DNA of 64,000 nt from Bosea vaviloviae (GCF_001741865.1 NZ_CP017147.1:3525001-3589000); one strand, 5' to 3'. Positions 23,490-32,238 are shown, numbered from the stretch's first letter. Numbers and translations: made by a program. Notes: generated from the sequence alone by a model not told the origin.

Positions 23490-24752
23490 ATGTCCAAGCC
23501 GCAGGCCGCGCTCAAGGATCTCTACGAACTGAACGAACTGCCGCCGCTCGGCCATGTACCGGCCAACATGTACGCCTGGACGATCCGGCGCGAGCGCCAC
23601 GGCCCGCCGATCGAGAGCTTCCAGATCGAGGTGATCCCGACCTGGGCGATCGGCGAGGAGGAGGTGCTGCTGCTCGTGATGGCCGGCGGCGTCAACTATA
23701 ACGGCATCTGGGCGGGGCTGGGCCAGCCGATCTCGCCCTTCGACGTCCACAAGGGCTCGCTGCATGTCGCGGGTTCGGATTGCTCCGGCATCGTCTGGGC
23801 TGTCGGCACCAAGGTGAAGCGCTGGAAGGTCGGCGACGAGGTCATTGTCCATTGCAACCAGGATGATGGCGACGACGAGGAGTGCAATGGCGGCGACCCG
23901 ATGTTCTCCTCATCCCAGCGCATCTGGGGTTATGAGACGCCGGATGGCTCCTTCGCCCAGTTCTGCCGGGTGCAGTCGCGCCAGCTGATGCAGAAGCCGA
24001 AGCATTTGGCCTGGGAGGAGGCCGCCTGCTACACGCTGACGCTGGCGACCGCTTATCGCATGCTCTTCGGCCACGCTCCCCACACCATCAAGCCCGGCGA
24101 CAATGTGCTGATCTGGGGTGCGTCGGGTGGTCTCGGCGTCTTCGGCGTGCAGCTTTGTGCGGCGTCCGGCGCCAACCCGATCGGCGTGATCTCCGACGAG
24201 AGCAAGCGCGACTACGTGCTCGGCCTCGGCGCCAAGGGCGTGATCAACCGCAAGGATTTCAACTGCTGGGGCCAGATGCCCACGGTCAACAGCCCCGAAT
24301 ACAACGACTGGACCAAGGAGGCCCGCAAGTTCGGCAAGGCGATCTGGGACATCACGGGCAAGAAGGATGTCGATATCGTCTTCGAGCATCCCGGCGAGGC
24401 GACTTTCCCGGTCTCATGTCTCGTCGCCAAGCGCGGCGGCATGATCGTGTTCTGTGCCGGTACCTCGGGCTTCAACATAACCTTCGATGCCCGCTATGTC
24501 TGGATGCGGCAGAAGCGCGTGCAGGGCTCGCATTTCGCCCATCTCAAACAGGCGAGTGCGGCGAACCAGTTTGTGCTCGACCGCCGCGTCGACCCTTGCA
24601 TGTCCGAGGTCTTCCCCTGGGACAAGATCCCGCTCGCCCATCAGAAGATGTGGAAGAACGAGCATGCGCCGGGCAATATGGCGGTGCTGGTGACAGCGCC
24701 GCGCACGGGCCTGCGGACCTATGAGGATGTGGCGGAGGCGCTGGCGGGGTGA
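23490..24752 (+). CDS. ccr: Crotonyl-CoA carboxylase/reductase
   Basis: 420 aa. A medium-chain dehydrogenase/reductase fold with the NADPH motif LIWGASGGLGVFGVQL (residues about 206-221). Highly characteristic Ccr stretches are LYELNELPPLGHVPANMYAW at the N-terminus, VVHCNQDDGDDEE-type VIVHCNQDDGDDEECNGGDP, RIWGYETPDGSFAQF and DIVFEHPGEATFP. It carboxylates and reduces crotonyl-CoA to ethylmalonyl-CoA, the key step of the ethylmalonyl-CoA pathway for C2 assimilation without isocitrate lyase. The ATG at 23490 follows AGGGAG. The pathway's mcd gene lies downstream on the same strand, after a transporter. Confidence 0.97.
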   Translation: MSKPQAALKDLYELNELPPLGHVPANMYAWTIRRERHGPPIESFQIEVIPTWAIGEEEVLLLVMAGGVNYNGIWAGLGQPISPFDVHKGSLHVAGSDCSGIVWAVGTKVKRWKVGDEVIVHCNQDDGDDEECNGGDPMFSSSQRIWGYETPDGSFAQFCRVQSRQLMQKPKHLAWEEAACYTLTLATAYRMLFGHAPHTIKPGDNVLIWGASGGLGVFGVQLCAASGANPIGVISDESKRDYVLGLGAKGVINRKDFNCWGQMPTVNSPEYNDWTKEARKFGKAIWDITGKKDVDIVFEHPGEATFPVSCLVAKRGGMIVFCAGTSGFNITFDARYVWMRQKRVQGSHFAHLKQASAANQFVLDRRVDPCMSEVFPWDKIPLAHQKMWKNEHAPGNMAVLVTAPRTGLRTYEDVAEALAG

Positions 24753-24812
24753 GCTTGACGGCGCGGGCAGAGGGCGGCCAGAGCGTCAGGCGCGCTTCCT
24801 GCTCCCGGTCTC

Positions 24813-24880
24813 ACCGCACTCCCAATCCTAGCGCACGACCAATTCTAGCGCACACCCAATTCTACCGCACGCCCAAGCGT
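24813..24880. repeat. Four tandem 17-bp repeats
   Basis: Units at 24813-24829, 24830-24846, 24847-24863 and 24864-24880 follow the pattern A(G/C)CGCAC..CCAATTCT with a few changes each. They lie in the 343-base gap between ccr and the DMT transporter and contain the stop codon of a gene remnant on the minus strand. Confidence 0.85.
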
Positions 24881-24978
24881 CGGCAGCCCCAGAGGCTGAC
24901 CAGGCTGATGAAGATGATCGCGGTCAGGTAGAGCCCGGCATTGGTCGGGTTGCCGGAGCGGCCGAGACGGCGCTGGGC
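24862..24978 (-). pseudogene. Possible 3' remnant of a membrane transporter gene
   Basis: The minus strand reads ...KAQRRLGRSGNPTNAGLYLT followed by AIIFISLVSLWGCRRLGVR and a stop at 24862. That is the shape of a final transmembrane helix plus basic tail, as at the C-terminus of a major-facilitator-type carrier. No start or preceding helices are found upstream, where the DMT transporter begins. It is best read as a relic of a deleted gene; chance reading of non-coding DNA is possible. Confidence 0.35.
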
Positions 24979-25095
24979 TTTTTTGCAGGAGGCGAATAGC
25001 GCGGCGCATCAGTCCGCACATGGCTTATGCGCGTCCACATGGGGCGACAGGCCGGGCCGTCCGCTTTACAGGCTGGCATCCGAAAGCCGGTTCCC

Positions 25096-25980
25096 ATGCT
25101 CGATTCCGCCCTGTTCCTGCGGTTCACGCCCGTCATCTTCACCTTCCTCTGGTCGTCAGGCTGGGTCGTCGCCGGCTATTCGGCGCTCTATGCGGATGCG
25201 CTGACCTTCCTGGCCATTCGCTTCGCCTGCGCCGGCGTGCTGCTTGCGGGGCTCGCCTTCGCGCTGCGCGCGCCCTGGCCCAAGGGCCGGCGCGCCATCA
25301 TCGACTGCATCGTCACCGGTGTCCTGCTGCACGCAGCCTATCTCGGTGGCCTGTGGTGGGCGATCCGCAACGGTCTGCCGACCGGCATTTCCGGCCTGAT
25401 CGCGGGCCTCCAGCCGATTTTGACCGCGCTGTTCGCGCCGGCGCTCGTAGGCGAGCGGATATCGCCGATCCGCTGGGTCGGCATCCTCTGCGGCTTCCTC
25501 GGTATCGCGCTGGTGCTCGAGCCCAAGCTTGTCGGTGTCGAACCCGCGGCACTTTTGGGCATCGTGCTGCCGGTTGCAATCAATGTCCTCGCCATGCTCG
25601 CGGTGACCTTCGGCTCCTTCTACCAGAAGGCCCGCATCGTCTCGGGCGATCTGCGCACGGTCACGGCCATGCAATACGGCACCGCCTTCATCGTGACGCT
25701 GCCCTTCGCCTGGGCGCTGGAGCCGATGCGCATCGAGTGGAACCTCACCATGATCCTGGTGCTGGCCTGGTCGGTGCTGGCGCTCTCGCTCGGCGGCGTC
25801 GGGCTCTATCTGATGATGATCCGGCGCGGCGCGATCTCGCGCGTCTCGACCTTCCTCTATCTCGTGCCGGTTCTGGTCGCGGGCGAAGCCTGGATTCTTT
25901 TCGGCGAGGCGCTGTCGCCGGTTCAGATCGCCGGCGTGGTGGTGACGGTTGTGGGCGTCGTGCTGGCGAGCCGAAAGTAA
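25096..25980 (+). CDS. DMT-superfamily transporter with two EamA domains
   Basis: 294 aa and about ten predicted membrane helices in two repeats. Typical EamA features are FTFLWSSGWVVAGYSALYADALTFLAIRF at the N-terminus, GLIAGLQPILTALFAPALVGERISPIRWVGILCGFLGIALVL at the end of the first half, and LVPVLVAGEAWILFGEALSPVQIAGVVVTVVGVVLA in the second. Such carriers export amino acids or other metabolites. The ATG at 25096 (MLDSALF) puts the first helix at the right distance; the open frame begins at 25027. Lying between ccr and mcd it may be unrelated to the pathway. Confidence 0.88.
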   Translation: MLDSALFLRFTPVIFTFLWSSGWVVAGYSALYADALTFLAIRFACAGVLLAGLAFALRAPWPKGRRAIIDCIVTGVLLHAAYLGGLWWAIRNGLPTGISGLIAGLQPILTALFAPALVGERISPIRWVGILCGFLGIALVLEPKLVGVEPAALLGIVLPVAINVLAMLAVTFGSFYQKARIVSGDLRTVTAMQYGTAFIVTLPFAWALEPMRIEWNLTMILVLAWSVLALSLGGVGLYLMMIRRGAISRVSTFLYLVPVLVAGEAWILFGEALSPVQIAGVVVTVVGVVLASRK

Positions 25981-25985
25981 TCCAC

Positions 25986-26072
25986 CGTCATTGCGAGCGC
26001 AGCGAAGCAATCCAGGGGGACAGGGTTCAGTCCCCCTGGATTGCTTCGTCGCTGTCGCTCCTCGCAATGACG
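25986..26072. repeat. Palindromic intergenic repeat, family A, short form (copy 2)
   Basis: CGTCATTGCGAGCGCAGCGA at the left is mirrored by TCGCTGTCGCTCCTCGCAATGACG at the right, with CAATCCAGGGGGAC / GTCCCCCTGGATTG inside. It lies between the DMT transporter and mcd. Confidence 0.85.
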
Positions 26073-26146
26073 TTTTGCGCCCAAAGAGGCATTTCTGATT
26101 TTGGAAAACTCGCCCTATGCTGCGTCGCAACAAAGGGAGAGAAATC

Positions 26147-27835
26147 ATGAGCGCGAACGCTGCCGCCGCATCCGGAATGCCTGACAGCGCGATCAACCTG
26201 ATCGCCGCGGCCTTGCCCGGCTTCGAGACGCTGTTGGAGCAGGCGATCGCAGCGGTGCGCCAGAAGGTCACGATCGACGGCAAGATTTCCGCGGCGAAGC
26301 TCGAAGCCGAACAGCACGCCGCTCACGGTCTCTCCTGGCTTGCGACCTATGTCATGGCGCTGCGCGAGATGAAGGCCTATGGCGAGCGCCTCCAGGCCGA
26401 GGGCCGCTACGGTGCGACCGAGGACTACGCCATCCGCATCGGCGCCGGCGAATATGCCGCGCAGATCTTCGGCGGCATCCCGATGAGCCAAGGCGAGATT
26501 GTGCGGCTTGGCGCGCTCGGGCTCCCGGCCAAGGCGATCACTGCTGCCCGTTCGGACGCGGCCGAGACGCTGATCGCGGAAGGCAATACGCCTGAGAACC
26601 GCGCCCGCCTCGTGTCGCTCTTCAGCCAGGACCATGGCTTGATCAGCGTCGGCGATCCCGGCCTCGACGAGACGCTTGAGGCGATCCGCAGCGAGATGCG
26701 CCGCTTCTGCGCCGCCGAAGTGACGCCCCACGCCCATGAATGGCACCTCGAGAACGACTACATCCCGATGCCGGTGGTCGAGAAGATGGCCGAGCTCGGT
26801 GTCTTCGGCCTGACCATCCCCGAGGAATTCGGCGGCATGGGCCTCTCCAAGGTCTCGATGTGCGTCGTCTCGGAGGAGTTGTCTCGCGGCTATATCGGCG
26901 TCGGTTCGCTCGGCACGCGGTCCGAGATCGCGGCCGAACTCATCCTCTGCGGCGGCACGGACGCACAGAAGCAGAAGTGGCTGCCCAAGCTCGCTGCCGG
27001 CGAGGTGCTGCCGACGGCCGTCTTCACCGAACCCAACACCGGCTCGGACCTTGCCAGCCTGCGCACCAAGGCGGTGAAGCATGGCCAGGGGGATGCGGCC
27101 GTCTGGAAGGTCTCAGGCAACAAGACCTGGATCACTCATCCCGTCCGCGCCGACATCATGACGCTGCTGGTGCGCACCGACCCGGATGCGGCCGGCTATC
27201 GCGGCCTCTCCATGCTGATCGCCGAGAAACCGCGCGGTACGGACGAAGACCCGTTCCCGGTTGCAGGCCTGACCGGCGGCGAGATCGAGGTGCTCGGCTA
27301 TCGCGGCATGAAGGAGTACGAGCTCGCCTTCGACGGCTTCGAGGTCAAGGCGGAAAACCTGCTCGGCGGCGTCGAAGGACAGGGCTTCAAGCAGCTCATG
27401 CAGACTTTCGAGGCCGCTCGCATCCAGACGGCGGCGCGGGCCGTCGGCGTCGCCCAATCGGCCTTCGATCTCGGCCTGAAATACGCCCAGGACCGCATCC
27501 AGTTCGGCAAGCCGTTGATCGCCTTCCCGCGCGTCGCCGACAAGCTCGCCATGATGGCGGTCGAGATCCTGATCGCCCGCCAGCTCACCTATTTCGCTGC
27601 GCGCGAGAAGGACGCCGAGCGCCGCTGCGATCTCGAGGCCGGCATGGCCAAGCTGCTGGGCGCTCGCGTCGCCTGGGCCGCAGCCGACAACGCGCTGCAG
27701 ATCCATGGCGGCAACGGTTTCGCGCTGGAATATCCGATCAGCCGCGTGCTCTGCGACGCGCGCATCCTCAACATCTTCGAGGGCGCGGCGGAGATCCAGG
27801 CGCAGGTGATCGCGCGCAGGCTGGTGGAGGGGTGA
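26147..27835 (+). CDS. mcd: (2S)-Methylsuccinyl-CoA dehydrogenase
   Basis: 562 aa, far longer than ordinary acyl-CoA dehydrogenases because of a helical N-terminal extension of about 160 residues. The flavin-binding part starts near residue 175; VFTEPNTGSDLAS and VSGNKTWITHP are FAD contacts. E422 in TFEAARIQTAARAVG occupies the catalytic-base position used by isovaleryl-CoA-type enzymes. The length, that Glu position and the nearby ccr gene fit Mcd, which makes mesaconyl-C1-CoA in the ethylmalonyl-CoA pathway. The ATG at 26147 has AGGGAGAG upstream. A different long acyl-CoA dehydrogenase is less likely. Confidence 0.88.
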   Translation: MSANAAAASGMPDSAINLIAAALPGFETLLEQAIAAVRQKVTIDGKISAAKLEAEQHAAHGLSWLATYVMALREMKAYGERLQAEGRYGATEDYAIRIGAGEYAAQIFGGIPMSQGEIVRLGALGLPAKAITAARSDAAETLIAEGNTPENRARLVSLFSQDHGLISVGDPGLDETLEAIRSEMRRFCAAEVTPHAHEWHLENDYIPMPVVEKMAELGVFGLTIPEEFGGMGLSKVSMCVVSEELSRGYIGVGSLGTRSEIAAELILCGGTDAQKQKWLPKLAAGEVLPTAVFTEPNTGSDLASLRTKAVKHGQGDAAVWKVSGNKTWITHPVRADIMTLLVRTDPDAAGYRGLSMLIAEKPRGTDEDPFPVAGLTGGEIEVLGYRGMKEYELAFDGFEVKAENLLGGVEGQGFKQLMQTFEAARIQTAARAVGVAQSAFDLGLKYAQDRIQFGKPLIAFPRVADKLAMMAVEILIARQLTYFAAREKDAERRCDLEAGMAKLLGARVAWAAADNALQIHGGNGFALEYPISRVLCDARILNIFEGAAEIQAQVIARRLVEG

Positions 27836-27892
27836 GGGGGCTGGAACCGGTTTCTTTTCCGGCGCAGCCTCTGAAAGAAGCTCCTTGACGCG

Positions 27893-28903
27893 TCAGCTTC
27901 GCGCCACCGCCTCGCTGCCTGCCAACACAGGCGCCGGCGCGTTCGCTGCGGCATAGCGCTTCGCCAGCACGGCGCAAGCAATGAGCTGGATCTGGTGGAA
28001 CAGCATCAGCGGCAGCACGATCAGGCCCACCGACTGGCCGGCGAAGAGGATGCTCGCCATCGGCAGGCCGCTCGCGAGGCTCTTCTTCGAGCCGCAGAAG
28101 ACGATGGTGATCTCGTCGGGCCGGGAGAAGCCGAGCGCGCGCGACAGCAGGCGGGTGCCGGCGAGCACGGTCGCGAGCAGAAGCACATTGACCAGGACGA
28201 GCGCGCCGAGCTGCTCCAGATCGAGCTGGTGCCAGATGCCCTGGGTCACGCCCTCGCTGAAGGCGGTGTAGACGACGAGCAGGATCGAGCCGCGATCGAC
28301 GAAGCCGAGCATGCGCTTGTGGCTGGCGATCCAGCCGCCGATCCAGGGCCGCAGCAGCTGGCCGGCGGCGAAGGGCAGCAGCAATTGCACCAGGATGTCG
28401 CCGACAGCGCCGGCCTGGTAGCCGTGCCCCTGCGTGGTCAGGAGCAGCGCCGCCAGCAGCGGCGTGATCACGATGCCGATGAGGTTGGAGGCCGAGGCCG
28501 CGCAGAGCGCGGCTGGAACATTGCCGCCGGCGATCGAGGTGAAGGCGATCGAGGACTGCACGGTGGAGGGCAGCACCGAGAGGAAGATCAGTCCCGCCCA
28601 CAGCCCGGGCGTCAGCAGGGACGGCATCAGCAGGCGCAGGAGCAGGGCGATCGCCGGGAAAGCGAGGAAGGTCGCCGCCAGCACGAGGCTGTGCAGCCGC
28701 CAGTGGCGCAAGCCCTCCAGCGCCGCGCTGGGCGCAAGCCGCGTGCCATAGAGGAAGAACAGCAGGCCGATGGCGAGGTTGGTGACGAGGCCGATGACAT
28801 GGGCACCCTCGCCATGGGCCGGCAGGACGGAGGCGAAGGCGACCGTGCCGAGCAGCGCCATGATGTAGGGATCTGGCGCGAAGCGGGCGAGCAGGGATCG
28901 CAT
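27893..28903 (-). CDS. Bile acid:sodium symporter (SBF-like) family transporter, YfeH type
   Basis: 336 aa with about ten hydrophobic helices. LAIGLLFFLYGTRLAPSAALEGLRHWRLH and FLSVLPSTVQSSIAFTSIAGGNVPAALCAAS are strong matches to the YfeH branch of SBF-like proteins, and FCGSKKSLASGLPMA is its C-terminal signature. Transported solute is unknown; family members carry organic anions or remain uncharacterised. The ATG at 28903 has AAGGAGT upstream. It is divergent from a LysR gene, the same arrangement as yfeH/yfeR in enterobacteria. C-terminal residues after the last helix are low complexity. Confidence 0.88.
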   Translation of the reverse strand: MRSLLARFAPDPYIMALLGTVAFASVLPAHGEGAHVIGLVTNLAIGLLFFLYGTRLAPSAALEGLRHWRLHSLVLAATFLAFPAIALLLRLLMPSLLTPGLWAGLIFLSVLPSTVQSSIAFTSIAGGNVPAALCAASASNLIGIVITPLLAALLLTTQGHGYQAGAVGDILVQLLLPFAAGQLLRPWIGGWIASHKRMLGFVDRGSILLVVYTAFSEGVTQGIWHQLDLEQLGALVLVNVLLLATVLAGTRLLSRALGFSRPDEITIVFCGSKKSLASGLPMASILFAGQSVGLIVLPLMLFHQIQLIACAVLAKRYAAANAPAPVLAGSEAVARS

Positions 28904-28974
28904 CGGGAGCACTCCTTGATTGAGGGCCGCTATATCCCGCATTTCGGCTTATGACGGAACGCCACATGATATGC

Positions 28975-29001
28975 TAATTGTCATTACGTTTCGCAATGAA
29001 A
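28975..29001. promoter_or_regulatory. Candidate LysR operator between transporter and regulator
   Basis: CATTACG (28982-28988) and CGCAATG (28992-28998) form an inverted repeat with one mismatch and a TTT centre. It lies just before the LysR start at 29012 and about 80 bases from the divergent SBF-like gene. Confidence 0.4.
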
Positions 29002-29011
29002 GGCGCCAGCC

Positions 29012-29911
29012 ATGCCGCACCCTTTCGACCCTGTCCTGCTGCGCAGCTTCATTACGGTGGTGGAGGAGGGCGGCTTCACCCGGGCCGCTGCGCGCCTCAA
29101 TCTCGGCCAGCCGACGGTCAGCCACCATGTCCGAAGGTTGGAGCTTGCGGCCGGTCGCAAACTCCTGAACCGCGACACGCATTCGCTGGAAACGACCGTC
29201 GACGGCGATGCGATGCTGGGCTTCGCCCGCCGCATCCTCGATGCCGATGCGCGGGCGCGGAGCTACTTCACCGGTGCCAAGACGCGCGAGAGGCTGCGTT
29301 TCGGCGCTTCGGAGGATTTCGTGCTCTCGGGCCTGCCCAATTTGCTGCGCGACTTCGTGCGCGGTCATCCCCTCGTCGATCTCGAACTGACCGTGGGATT
29401 GAGCGAGACGCTCTACGAGACGCTGGATCACGGTGCGCTCGACCTGATCTTCTGCAAGCGCCGCGAGGGTGATGCCCGTGGCCGCTCGGTGCTGCGTGAC
29501 GATCTCGCCTGGGTCGGGGCTGGTCAGGCGCTCGATCCGAAGCAGCCCGTGCCGCTTGTGCTCTACCCGCCGCCCAGCGTCACCCGCGAGATCGCTATCG
29601 CGACGCTCGATCGGGCCGGCCGTTCCTGGCGCATCGCCTGCACCTCCGGCAGCCTGAGTGGGCTCGGCGCCGCTGTCTTCGCTGGCCTGGGCGTCATGCC
29701 GCATTCGCGCCGATTGATGCCACAGGGCCTCACCGACATATCGGCGGCGAGCGGCCTGCCGGCGCTTGGCCAAGTCGAGTTCGTGGTGGTCGGCTCGGCG
29801 CGCGTCCTGCGCGGCCCGGCGGCTGCTCTCGCTGATGCCCTGGTCGAGAGCCGGGGCAGGCTGACCCGGATGCGCCTGATGGCAGCAGTCAATGTCGCGG
29901 GCGGTGTTTGA
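29012..29911 (+). CDS. LysR-family transcriptional regulator (YfeR-like context)
   Basis: 299 aa. N-terminal helix-turn-helix LLRSFITVVEEGGFTRAAARLNLGQPTVSHHVRRLELAAG, then an effector domain that starts RLRFGASEDFVLSGLPNLLRDF. It is divergent from the SBF-like transporter, with a 108-base shared control region. The neighbour and orientation parallel YfeR/YfeH of enterobacteria, where the regulator is reported to respond to osmolarity; carrying that over here is inference. The ATG at 29012 gives a standard LysR N-terminus (FDPVLLRSF). Confidence 0.88.
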   Translation: MPHPFDPVLLRSFITVVEEGGFTRAAARLNLGQPTVSHHVRRLELAAGRKLLNRDTHSLETTVDGDAMLGFARRILDADARARSYFTGAKTRERLRFGASEDFVLSGLPNLLRDFVRGHPLVDLELTVGLSETLYETLDHGALDLIFCKRREGDARGRSVLRDDLAWVGAGQALDPKQPVPLVLYPPPSVTREIAIATLDRAGRSWRIACTSGSLSGLGAAVFAGLGVMPHSRRLMPQGLTDISAASGLPALGQVEFVVVGSARVLRGPAAALADALVESRGRLTRMRLMAAVNVAGGV

Positions 29912-29983
29912 CGCCCCGCTCCTGGTTGGCGCACTGAGCCGGCCCCGCGCTGTTCGATTCCGATGATTTAGCTTGAACCTCGC

Positions 29984-30099
29984 CGTCATTGCGAGCGCAG
30001 CGAAGCAATCCAGGAGGTCTCGCTCTACGTCCCCTGGATTGCTTCGCGGAGCCTGTACTCGGGCTTGCCGAAGGCAAGACCCGGGTGCTCGCAATGACG
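29984..30099. repeat. Palindromic intergenic repeat, family A, long form (copy 3)
   Basis: Same outer arms as the other family A copies (CGTCATTGCGAGCGCAGCGA ... GTGCTCGCAATGACG), with the extra GGGCTTGCCGAAGGCAAGACC block. It lies between the convergent LysR and SGNH-hydrolase genes, a good site for bidirectional termination. Confidence 0.85.
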
Positions 30100-30122
30100 A
30101 TTCAGGCTGTGCGGAAAGCGGT

Positions 30123-31454
30123 CTACCGCTTCAGCCCTAGCACGACCGCGGCGGGATCGATGGCGAAGCCCATCGCCTGATAGCCTGTCCGGTTGGGGTG
30201 GAGCTTGTCGCCCGGCCCGCCCGTCGTCGCCTCCGGCACGAAGGCGGGTTTGAGGCCACCGGTCGCGGGATCGAGCGTCGCCGCGTCGAAATCGACCACG
30301 GCGTCGAAGCTGCCGGGGCTGCGGATGAAGGCGTTCAGGGCCTTGCGCTTCTCATCCTGCTCGGGGTGGCCATGGGCCGGGCTCGTGCTGCCGAGGGCCG
30401 ATACGACCGTTGCCCCTACGGTACGGATGCCGCGCGCCCGCAGCTTGGCGATGCCGTCGCGCATGGCGTTCTGAACGGGTTCAGCCGCTGCGTTGCCGTT
30501 CTTGCTGAAATCATTGATGCCTTCCAGCCAGATCAGGCTGGTGACGCCCGAAAGCGAGAGCACGTCGCGCTCCAGCCGCTGGGTGGCCGCCGGGCCGCCC
30601 GGAAAGGGCTTGGTTGGGGAATACTCGGCCGGTCCCGCGATCTGGTTGCCGCCGATGCCGGCATTCACCACGGCGACGCGGTTGACGCCGAAATGTTGGG
30701 AGAGGCGGCGCGCCAGCACGTCGGGCCAGCGATCGTCGCCATTCATGGTCGAGGCCGTGCCGTCCGTGATCGAATCGCCGAAGGCGACGACCACCGGCGT
30801 GTCGGCCGGCGCCTGCATGTCGAGCGCATCGACGAAGAACCAGGAGGCGGTGGGGTTGATGAAGGCGTCCTCGCCTTCCTCCGAACCCTTTGCCCCAGTG
30901 CGCGGCGCTGTGACATAGGAGGTCTGCAGCGCCTTGGCATGCCAGGTCATCGGGCCGCTTTCGCCCGCGACATGCAGGGAGACCGCGAGCTTGCGGCCCT
31001 GCAGCAGCGGCGAGGCCGGATCGCTCGCGAAGGGCAGATCGACCGGGTCGCTCCAGGCCGACGCACCGGGCTCGAGCGTCAAGGAGGCTTTGCCGGCGAA
31101 GGTCGCGGGCCGGTTGCTGCCGGGAACAAGCGCGGCCGAGCCGAGCTGCAGCCCGACATGGACATCATCGAAGGTCACGGGTCTCGTGCCGAAGGCATTG
31201 GTCAGGCGGATCCGGGCCTGTCGCCCCCACAGGCTCGGGCGCAGGATCAGGCGAAAGCTCTGGTCGTTCGCGCCCGCGGCCGGATCGGGAAAGGCGAAGC
31301 GCTGGTCGGGTTGGGCTGAAGGATTCCCGATGGGGTAGGGCCCTTGCGCGGAGGCAGTCCAACTCGTCTTCCAGGCAAGAGTGCCCGATTGCGCCATGGC
31401 GTCGCCCGCCAGTCCCGATAGAAGCGTCATGATGGCCAAGATGATCCGCAGCAT
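30123..31454 (-). CDS. Secreted SGNH/GDSL-family hydrolase
   Basis: 443 aa. A signal peptide (residues 1-21, cleavage after GDAMA) and a beta-rich N-terminal region (about 25-215) precede a full SGNH domain: block I VVVAFGDSITDG with nucleophile S228, block II NAGIGGNQI, block III WLEGINDF with N314, and block V DKLHP with D416 and H419. Family members are esterases acting on acetylated sugars, lipids or cell-wall polymers outside the cytoplasm. The ATG at 31454 follows GGGAGGA. A similar two-part layout is seen in uncharacterised secreted esterases; the natural ester is not known. Confidence 0.9.
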   Translation of the reverse strand: MLRIILAIMTLLSGLAGDAMAQSGTLAWKTSWTASAQGPYPIGNPSAQPDQRFAFPDPAAGANDQSFRLILRPSLWGRQARIRLTNAFGTRPVTFDDVHVGLQLGSAALVPGSNRPATFAGKASLTLEPGASAWSDPVDLPFASDPASPLLQGRKLAVSLHVAGESGPMTWHAKALQTSYVTAPRTGAKGSEEGEDAFINPTASWFFVDALDMQAPADTPVVVAFGDSITDGTASTMNGDDRWPDVLARRLSQHFGVNRVAVVNAGIGGNQIAGPAEYSPTKPFPGGPAATQRLERDVLSLSGVTSLIWLEGINDFSKNGNAAAEPVQNAMRDGIAKLRARGIRTVGATVVSALGSTSPAHGHPEQDEKRKALNAFIRSPGSFDAVVDFDAATLDPATGGLKPAFVPEATTGGPGDKLHPNRTGYQAMGFAIDPAAVVLGLKR

Positions 31455-31504
31455 GTGGTCCTCCCGATTTTTTCGAGAGCATGCTGGCTCGCAGGAGATG
31501 CGGC

Positions 31505-31552
31505 AAGTCCTTGGGCTCAGAAGTGCTTGGGCCCACAAGTCCTTGGGCTCAT
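31505..31552. repeat. Three tandem 16-bp repeats
   Basis: Units AAGTCCTTGGGCTCAG, AAGTGCTTGGGCCCAC and AAGTCCTTGGGCTCAT follow without gaps in the space upstream of the SGNH-hydrolase gene. Possibly spacing or regulatory DNA; no protein is encoded. Confidence 0.8.
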
Positions 31553-31624
31553 CCGAGCAGTAGCGTGCCGCGCGCTCTGCGGCGTGCCGCGCGTGAGCTA
31601 GCGGGACAACACCCCAACCTACTC

Positions 31625-32236
31625 TCACGGCCAGTTCAGCCGGACCTCGACGACGACCGGCTTCACCGCCCGCATCCGTGCATCGGCCGAACTGAACGGC
31701 CTGTCGCCCGAAATCGCCTCCATGGCCAGGAAGCCGGGCTCGGGATCAAACCGGAGCGACAATTCGCAGCCACCGTCGGGCTTGGAAAGGCGGCCGCCTT
31801 TCCAGTCCCCGGCATGGCCGCCCCGGTCCCAGCCGAAGCCCAGAATCTCGAAGGGGCGGCCATTCGCGGCTTCGACCTCGGCAAGCGTCATGCCCTGGCG
31901 GATCGGAGGCTGCACGCCGGGCACGTCGATGCGCCAGATGGCGCCCAGTGGGATGCTGATCGAGGCAGGCCGGCTGCGCGCCTTGCTCTCGTGCCAGAGC
32001 ACCTGGAGCCGCCGTTTCGGGTCGCGCGGATAGACGATCGTTCCCGCTTCGGTCATGCCCTCGCCGACATCGATCTCGGCGCGCGCGACATTCTGCTGTC
32101 CGAACGCCTTGACCAGCGCCGCCTCGTTGGCAGCGCGGGCGAAAGGGCCGATGCAACTCAGCACCTCGGGCTGCTGGGCAGCGCAGGTCGCCGCGAGAGG
32201 CAGGCAGAACGAGAGCGCGGCGGCAAAAGCCCTCAC
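31625..32236 (-). CDS. Secreted protein of unknown function, coupled to cpdB
   Basis: 203 aa. A Sec signal peptide (MRAFAAALSFCLPLAATCAAQ) is followed by a domain with VARAEIDVGEGMTEAGTIVY, PIRQGMTLAEVEAANGRPF and GGCELSLRFDP. The mature part has three cysteines if one counts VLSCIGPF and GGCEL plus none near the end, so a single disulfide is possible. I do not recognise a named family; similar proteins are annotated only as hypothetical periplasmic proteins. The GTG start at 32236 is two bases after the cpdB stop and uses GAGGGG inside the cpdB end as ribosome site, so translation is coupled. Confidence 0.7.
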   Translation of the reverse strand: MRAFAAALSFCLPLAATCAAQQPEVLSCIGPFARAANEAALVKAFGQQNVARAEIDVGEGMTEAGTIVYPRDPKRRLQVLWHESKARSRPASISIPLGAIWRIDVPGVQPPIRQGMTLAEVEAANGRPFEILGFGWDRGGHAGDWKGGRLSKPDGGCELSLRFDPEPGFLAMEAISGDRPFSSADARMRAVKPVVVEVRLNWP

Positions 32237-32238
32237 GC

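Noticed and set aside
25020..26150. Long plus frame overlapping the DMT transporter
   Set aside because: Arg and His-rich translation without hydrophobic helices and running into a family A repeat; the EamA frame is the real one.
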